8,942 nt of DNA, taken from positions 1 to 8,942 of the forward strand of contig JADFMS010000053.1 of the NCBI GenBank assembly GCA_022563775.1, in the 5' to 3' direction. Positions 6,912 through 8,942 of this stretch are shown here, one piece after another (the first letter of the stretch is position 1; each line of letters begins with the position of its first letter). The notes beneath the pieces are model-generated. The model was not told where the DNA came from. It saw nothing but the letters and a program-made list of their open reading frames with translations, and searched no databases. The position numbers were made by a program, and so were the translations under genes. Source of the DNA: Fidelibacterota bacterium. Its GTDB lineage: Bacteria; Marinisomatota; SORT01.

Positions 6912-7310
6912 TTAGTTTTGGATAGGAAGTGTGATCACGGGTGTGCCCTTGATTCCCCTATTCGTCACTATTGCTACAATCGTTACTCCGTTGATTAAGC
7001 CGACCGTGGTTAGCGTAAATTCCTTATCATTAACCGCAGATATAGTATGAACTCGCTGTGAGTTTATGGGTTCAGCTCCGAGAGGTCTTACGTCCGTTAT
7101 CCCGATAAAACTCTTTTTTCCGCCACCGAGTTGAGCCGGTTTTCTCCAGTAGATCACAGCGTTTGAAGCTATGTAACGTACTTCCTGAAGCAGGATATCA
7201 GATTCACTCTTGGTGATGATTTCTTCCGGTCCGGTCCCGATTTTAGATGATATAGCTGCCCCGATAATCAGTAGTAGTATTGAAAGTATCATCAGTTTTT
7301 GTGCGTTCAT
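6912..7310 (-). CDS. Exported type IV pilin-like or pseudopilin-like protein
   Basis: A 132-residue protein with an N-terminal hydrophobic helix (about residues 5-21, KLMILSILLLIIGAAIS) preceded by a short polar start. A helical spine region follows (about residues 36-56, SDILLQEVRYIASNAVIYWRKP), then a Gly-rich AQLGGGKKSFIGI turn and a beta-rich C-terminal half. A helix followed by a short Gly-rich turn and strands resembles small type IV pilin or pseudopilin-like proteins of FCB-type bacteria, but the standard prepilin peptidase site (Gly before Phe-x-x-x-x-Glu) is not visible, so it may be an uncleaved membrane-anchored relative. It is alone on its strand, convergent with the 6594-6887 gene and divergent from the thioredoxin gene. 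Its role is unknown; confidence is good that it is a real gene, low on function. Confidence 0.6.
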   Translation of the reverse strand: MNAQKLMILSILLLIIGAAISSKIGTGPEEIITKSESDILLQEVRYIASNAVIYWRKPAQLGGGKKSFIGITDVRPLGAEPINSQRVHTISAVNDKEFTLTTVGLINGVTIVAIVTNRGIKGTPVITLPIQN

Positions 7311-7576
7311 CTGTTTTGTTCTCTAATTGCTAAACATTCTAATTTAATGTTAGTCATAATAATATGTAACTAATAAGAAAAGTAAATGATACTGATTACA
7401 TTTATTTTATTGCAACAATTTAATATTTTTTACGTTGTATTAAAGTGAGGTTCAATACGATATGTAATTAGAAGTTGGGTATATAATTTTTTAATGCAAC
7501 AGAACAGATAAGAATTGGGTAAATTAACGGCAATCAGTCGAAGTCAAAAGCGCGGTAGCAAGAAGACTATTTAGTT
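7311..7576. promoter_or_regulatory. Divergent AT-rich intergenic region (promoters expected)
   Basis: These 266 bp separate the divergent genes at 7310 (-) and 7577 (+) and should hold both promoters. The region is very AT-rich. The 12-mer GTTGTATTAAAG at 7434-7445 recurs exactly at 5894-5905, ahead of the lipoprotein gene at 6024, and contains a TATTAA that could serve as a -10 box; no well-spaced -35 box goes with it. No full promoter is claimed. Confidence 0.3.
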
Positions 7577-8119
7577 ATGAGCCTAATTTTACTTTTTTTG
7601 TCATTTTGGATATACACCTCAACGAATAGTGTTTCCATCTTGGCTGAAAACAGAGAAAAACTCGCGATAGATTTTGTTGCACACGACCTGTCCGGTAAAA
7701 AATTTGAAGGATCGACACTGCTTGGGAAAACGGTGTTACTTGATTTTTGGGCAGTTTGGTGCGCTCCATGTATTGCGGCCTTTCCGGAACTGAACAGACT
7801 TGAAGCAGAATTGAAAGAGAGTAATTTCGAAATTGTGGGGATCGCACTCTATTCGGGCAACAGCGATGATATAAAAGAAACGTTAGACAAGCATGTTATT
7901 AATTACCGGATTCTAATTGGAGACAACGATGAATTGTCTCAAAGGTATGGAGTTATCGGGTTTCCTACTTACTTTCTTATTACACCGGAAGGCACTGTAT
8001 TCAAGAAATATGTTGGTGAACTGCCGGGTCTTTTCGACCGGATTAAAAAGGACGTAGAGAAAATTAACAAAAAATATGATCAAGCCGGCTCTGATCAAGG
8101 AGTAGTCAATGGGATATAG
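7577..8119 (+). CDS. Exported TlpA/ResA-family thiol-disulfide oxidoreductase
   Basis: A 180-residue thioredoxin-fold protein of the TlpA/ResA group. Residues 2-22 are a hydrophobic signal or anchor (SLILLFLSFWIY onward), so the domain acts outside the cytoplasm. The fold starts near residue 30 (AIDFVAHDLSGK). The redox motif WCAPC has Cys 62 and Cys 65, after the LLDFWAVW strand. The cis-proline is Pro 130 in GFPTYFLI, followed by the usual PEGTV turn and a C-terminal helix. Such proteins reduce or oxidise disulfides, for example in cytochrome c maturation. Here the gene overlaps the downstream selenoprotein gene by 11 bases (8109-8119), so the two are translationally coupled; I infer that it recycles the selenol/thiol active site of the MerB-like partner. 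ATG 7577 is the first ATG after an in-frame TAG (7556-7558); its ribosome-binding site is weak. Confidence 0.9.
   Translation: MSLILLFLSFWIYTSTNSVSILAENREKLAIDFVAHDLSGKKFEGSTLLGKTVLLDFWAVWCAPCIAAFPELNRLEAELKESNFEIVGIALYSGNSDDIKETLDKHVINYRILIGDNDELSQRYGVIGFPTYFLITPEGTVFKKYVGELPGLFDRIKKDVEKINKKYDQAGSDQGVVNGI
8097..8102 (+). promoter_or_regulatory. Ribosome-binding site of the selenoprotein gene
   Basis: AAGGAG lies inside the last codons of the thioredoxin gene, 6 nt before ATG 8109. It fixes the start of the selenoprotein, including its lipoprotein signal peptide, and couples its translation to that of the thioredoxin. Confidence 0.8.
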
Positions 8120-8942
8120 TTTTAATTCAAATTATTATCTGCTACTATTTTCAATATTATTTTCTATCGCATGTGGAAAATCTGATTGGAAAGCGGCGGC
8201 AACCAAGGAAGAAGGGAAACTCTCCGCAGACGCAGAGAAAGTGGTTGAATATTTATTAACCGATTGGGATAAGCAATTTCATTCTACGGATATATCTACC
8301 GCAATGGACAATTTAGGAATGAAGCAGGATGATAAAATGCGTTTGCAGATAGGGGAACATTTTAGAGAGAATACTAACCTGGCTCGAAATCTACGTTATT
8401 GGGGCCCGAACAATTACCTATTGAACAATGATGAGAAACGAATTGCGAAATACATTATATTTATTTTTGAGAAGAATAATCGGTATCCGACACTGTCCGA
8501 AGCTTCGATCGCTCTTGAATTTGAAGAAGAATATATAAAAGAAAGATTAGTCTTTATCAACGAAGCGGGACTGATTCATCCGTCAGATAATGAGATCCGT
8601 TATAGTCTTGTCGATAAATACAACACATGGGGAGGTCCTCTTAGGTACAATTTTCATACAGCTACCGTTGAGGGTGAAAAGCCGTTCGGAGTTTGGTGAG
8701 CGGTTGATTTTCTCCTGTTGGTCAACAGAGCATATCCCGATAAAAAAATACATATAGAAGACTCCTGCTCGCATTGTTATCTGAGGATAAATACGGATAT
8801 AGATTCCGGAACTATTACAGCGCTCGACCCCGAAACAACATGGATTCAACAAGGAGGTGGCTGAGCAGTCGATAATCTCTTCTGGTCAGAAGAGCACGTA
8901 AACGAGTTTCTTGATGAATATCCTGAATACAAAGAACTTAAT
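8109..8942 (+). CDS. MerB-like alkylmercury lyase selenoprotein with two selenocysteines (lipoprotein, 3'-truncated)
   Basis: The frame from ATG 8109 meets TGA at 8697-8699 (residue 197) and 8862-8864 (residue 252) and stays open to the window end, 278 codons. The signal peptide has a hydrophobic core (residues 9-20) and a candidate lipidated Cys 22 (SIAC). About residues 108-160 form a helical, winged-helix-like region (YPTLSEASIALEF, then EEYIKERLVFINEAGLI). The lyase core follows: GVW-U197-AVD200-FLLL matches W-Cys96-ALD99 of MerB, DSC220SHC223 matches the Cys117 region, and U252-AVDNLFWSEEH matches Cys159-CHVHFFAS with no gap. MerB breaks carbon-mercury bonds using Cys96, Asp99 and Cys159; here both catalytic Cys are Sec and the Asp is kept. 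A SECIS-like hairpin follows each TGA. Sec-containing MerB-like lyases (I recall the name SaoL) have been proposed from genomes; membership here is inference, as is the substrate. The N-terminal part is about 100 residues longer than in classical MerB. Confidence 0.9.
8697..8699 (+). other. In-frame TGA read as selenocysteine 197 (MerB Cys96 position)
   Basis: The TGA is preceded by GVW and followed by AVD, matching W-C-A-L-D around the catalytic Cys96 of MerB. The frame downstream is open for 54 codons with MerB-like sequence, so this is a recoded codon and not the end of the gene. Confidence 0.9.
8712..8730 (+). promoter_or_regulatory. Bacterial SECIS element for Sec197
   Basis: Twelve nt after the TGA, CTC (8712-8714) pairs with GAG (8728-8730) and, after a bulged C at 8715, TGTT (8716-8719) pairs with AACA (8724-8727). 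The apical loop is GGTC (8720-8723). The E. coli fdhF element has the same GGUC loop, a single bulged base in the 5' strand and an 11-nt spacer, as I remember it; SelB binds the loop and the bulge. This is therefore a near-textbook SECIS. Confidence 0.9.
8862..8864 (+). other. In-frame TGA read as selenocysteine 252 (MerB Cys159 position)
   Basis: It lies in the same frame, 55 codons after the first TGA. The following AVDNLFWSEEH aligns without gaps to the residues after Cys159 of MerB (CHVHFFAS), with the Ser eight positions after the Sec/Cys in both. The downstream frame is open to the window end. Confidence 0.88.
8877..8894 (+). promoter_or_regulatory. Bacterial SECIS element for Sec252
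   Basis: Twelve nt after the second TGA, CTCTTCT (8877-8883) and AGAAGAG (8888-8894) form a perfect 7-bp stem closed by a GGTC loop (8884-8887). Spacer, stem length and loop match the first element; only the bulged base is missing. The hairpin overlaps the codons for LFWSEEH. Confidence 0.9.

Noticed and set aside
8028..8045. Hairpin CCGGGTC/GACCGG in the thioredoxin coding region
   Set aside because: It lies inside a well-conserved coding segment, has no TGA at the proper distance and no T-tract; coding coincidence is the simplest reading.
8583..8852. Minus-strand frame of 89 codons over the selenoprotein 3' part
   Set aside because: It is a shadow frame, with Cys-rich and incoherent composition; the + strand carries clear MerB-like sequence.
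8697..8864. TGA codons read as Trp (alternative genetic code) or as pseudogene stops
   Set aside because: Other genes here use TGG for Trp, and the first permease ends properly at TGA (3891-3893, overlapping the next start). Both TGA codons sit on catalytic Cys columns and each has a SECIS hairpin, which neither a code change nor decay would produce.

Overview
The window reads as a moderately AT-rich chromosomal piece of a Gram-negative bacterium. Several proteins carry lipoprotein signal peptides, and the last gene requires selenocysteine (Sec) insertion. A lineage near the FCB group (candidate-phylum level) is my best guess, but nothing here fixes the taxonomy. No rRNA, tRNA, CRISPR array or complete mobile element was seen.

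Layout. (1) 1-4756: a sugar catabolism and uptake operon on the + strand. It holds a 5'-truncated GH130 gene, a second full GH130 gene, a lipoprotein ABC solute-binding protein and two ABC sugar permeases. It most likely imports short mannosides and splits them by phosphorolysis; no ABC ATPase is present. (2) 4757-6023: a gene-poor accessory stretch with an imperfect inverted repeat, a possible decayed ORF, a phage-type PGDYG-like small protein on the - strand and one weak ORF. (3) 6024-7310: an LPP20-like lipoprotein, a small membrane protein, and on the - strand a pilin-like exported protein. (4) 7577-8942: an exported TlpA/ResA-type thioredoxin, translationally coupled to a MerB-like gene that runs off the 3' edge.

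The main discovery is in region 4. A conventional caller would end the last gene at the TGA at 8697-8699. The same frame instead continues through a second TGA (8862-8864) to the end of the window, and the extended protein is recognisably an alkylmercury lyase (MerB) C-terminal domain. The two TGA codons fall on the positions of the two catalytic cysteines of MerB (Cys96 and Cys159 in the R831b/E. coli numbering), and the catalytic Asp99 is kept as Asp three residues after the first TGA. Each TGA is followed, after exactly 12 nt, by a hairpin with a 7-bp stem and a GGUC apical loop, the same loop as in the E. coli fdhF SECIS element. I therefore read it as a double-selenocysteine organometal lyase-like protein. 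Unlike classical MerB it has a lipoprotein-type signal peptide, and the adjacent periplasmic-type thioredoxin is a natural candidate for its reductant.
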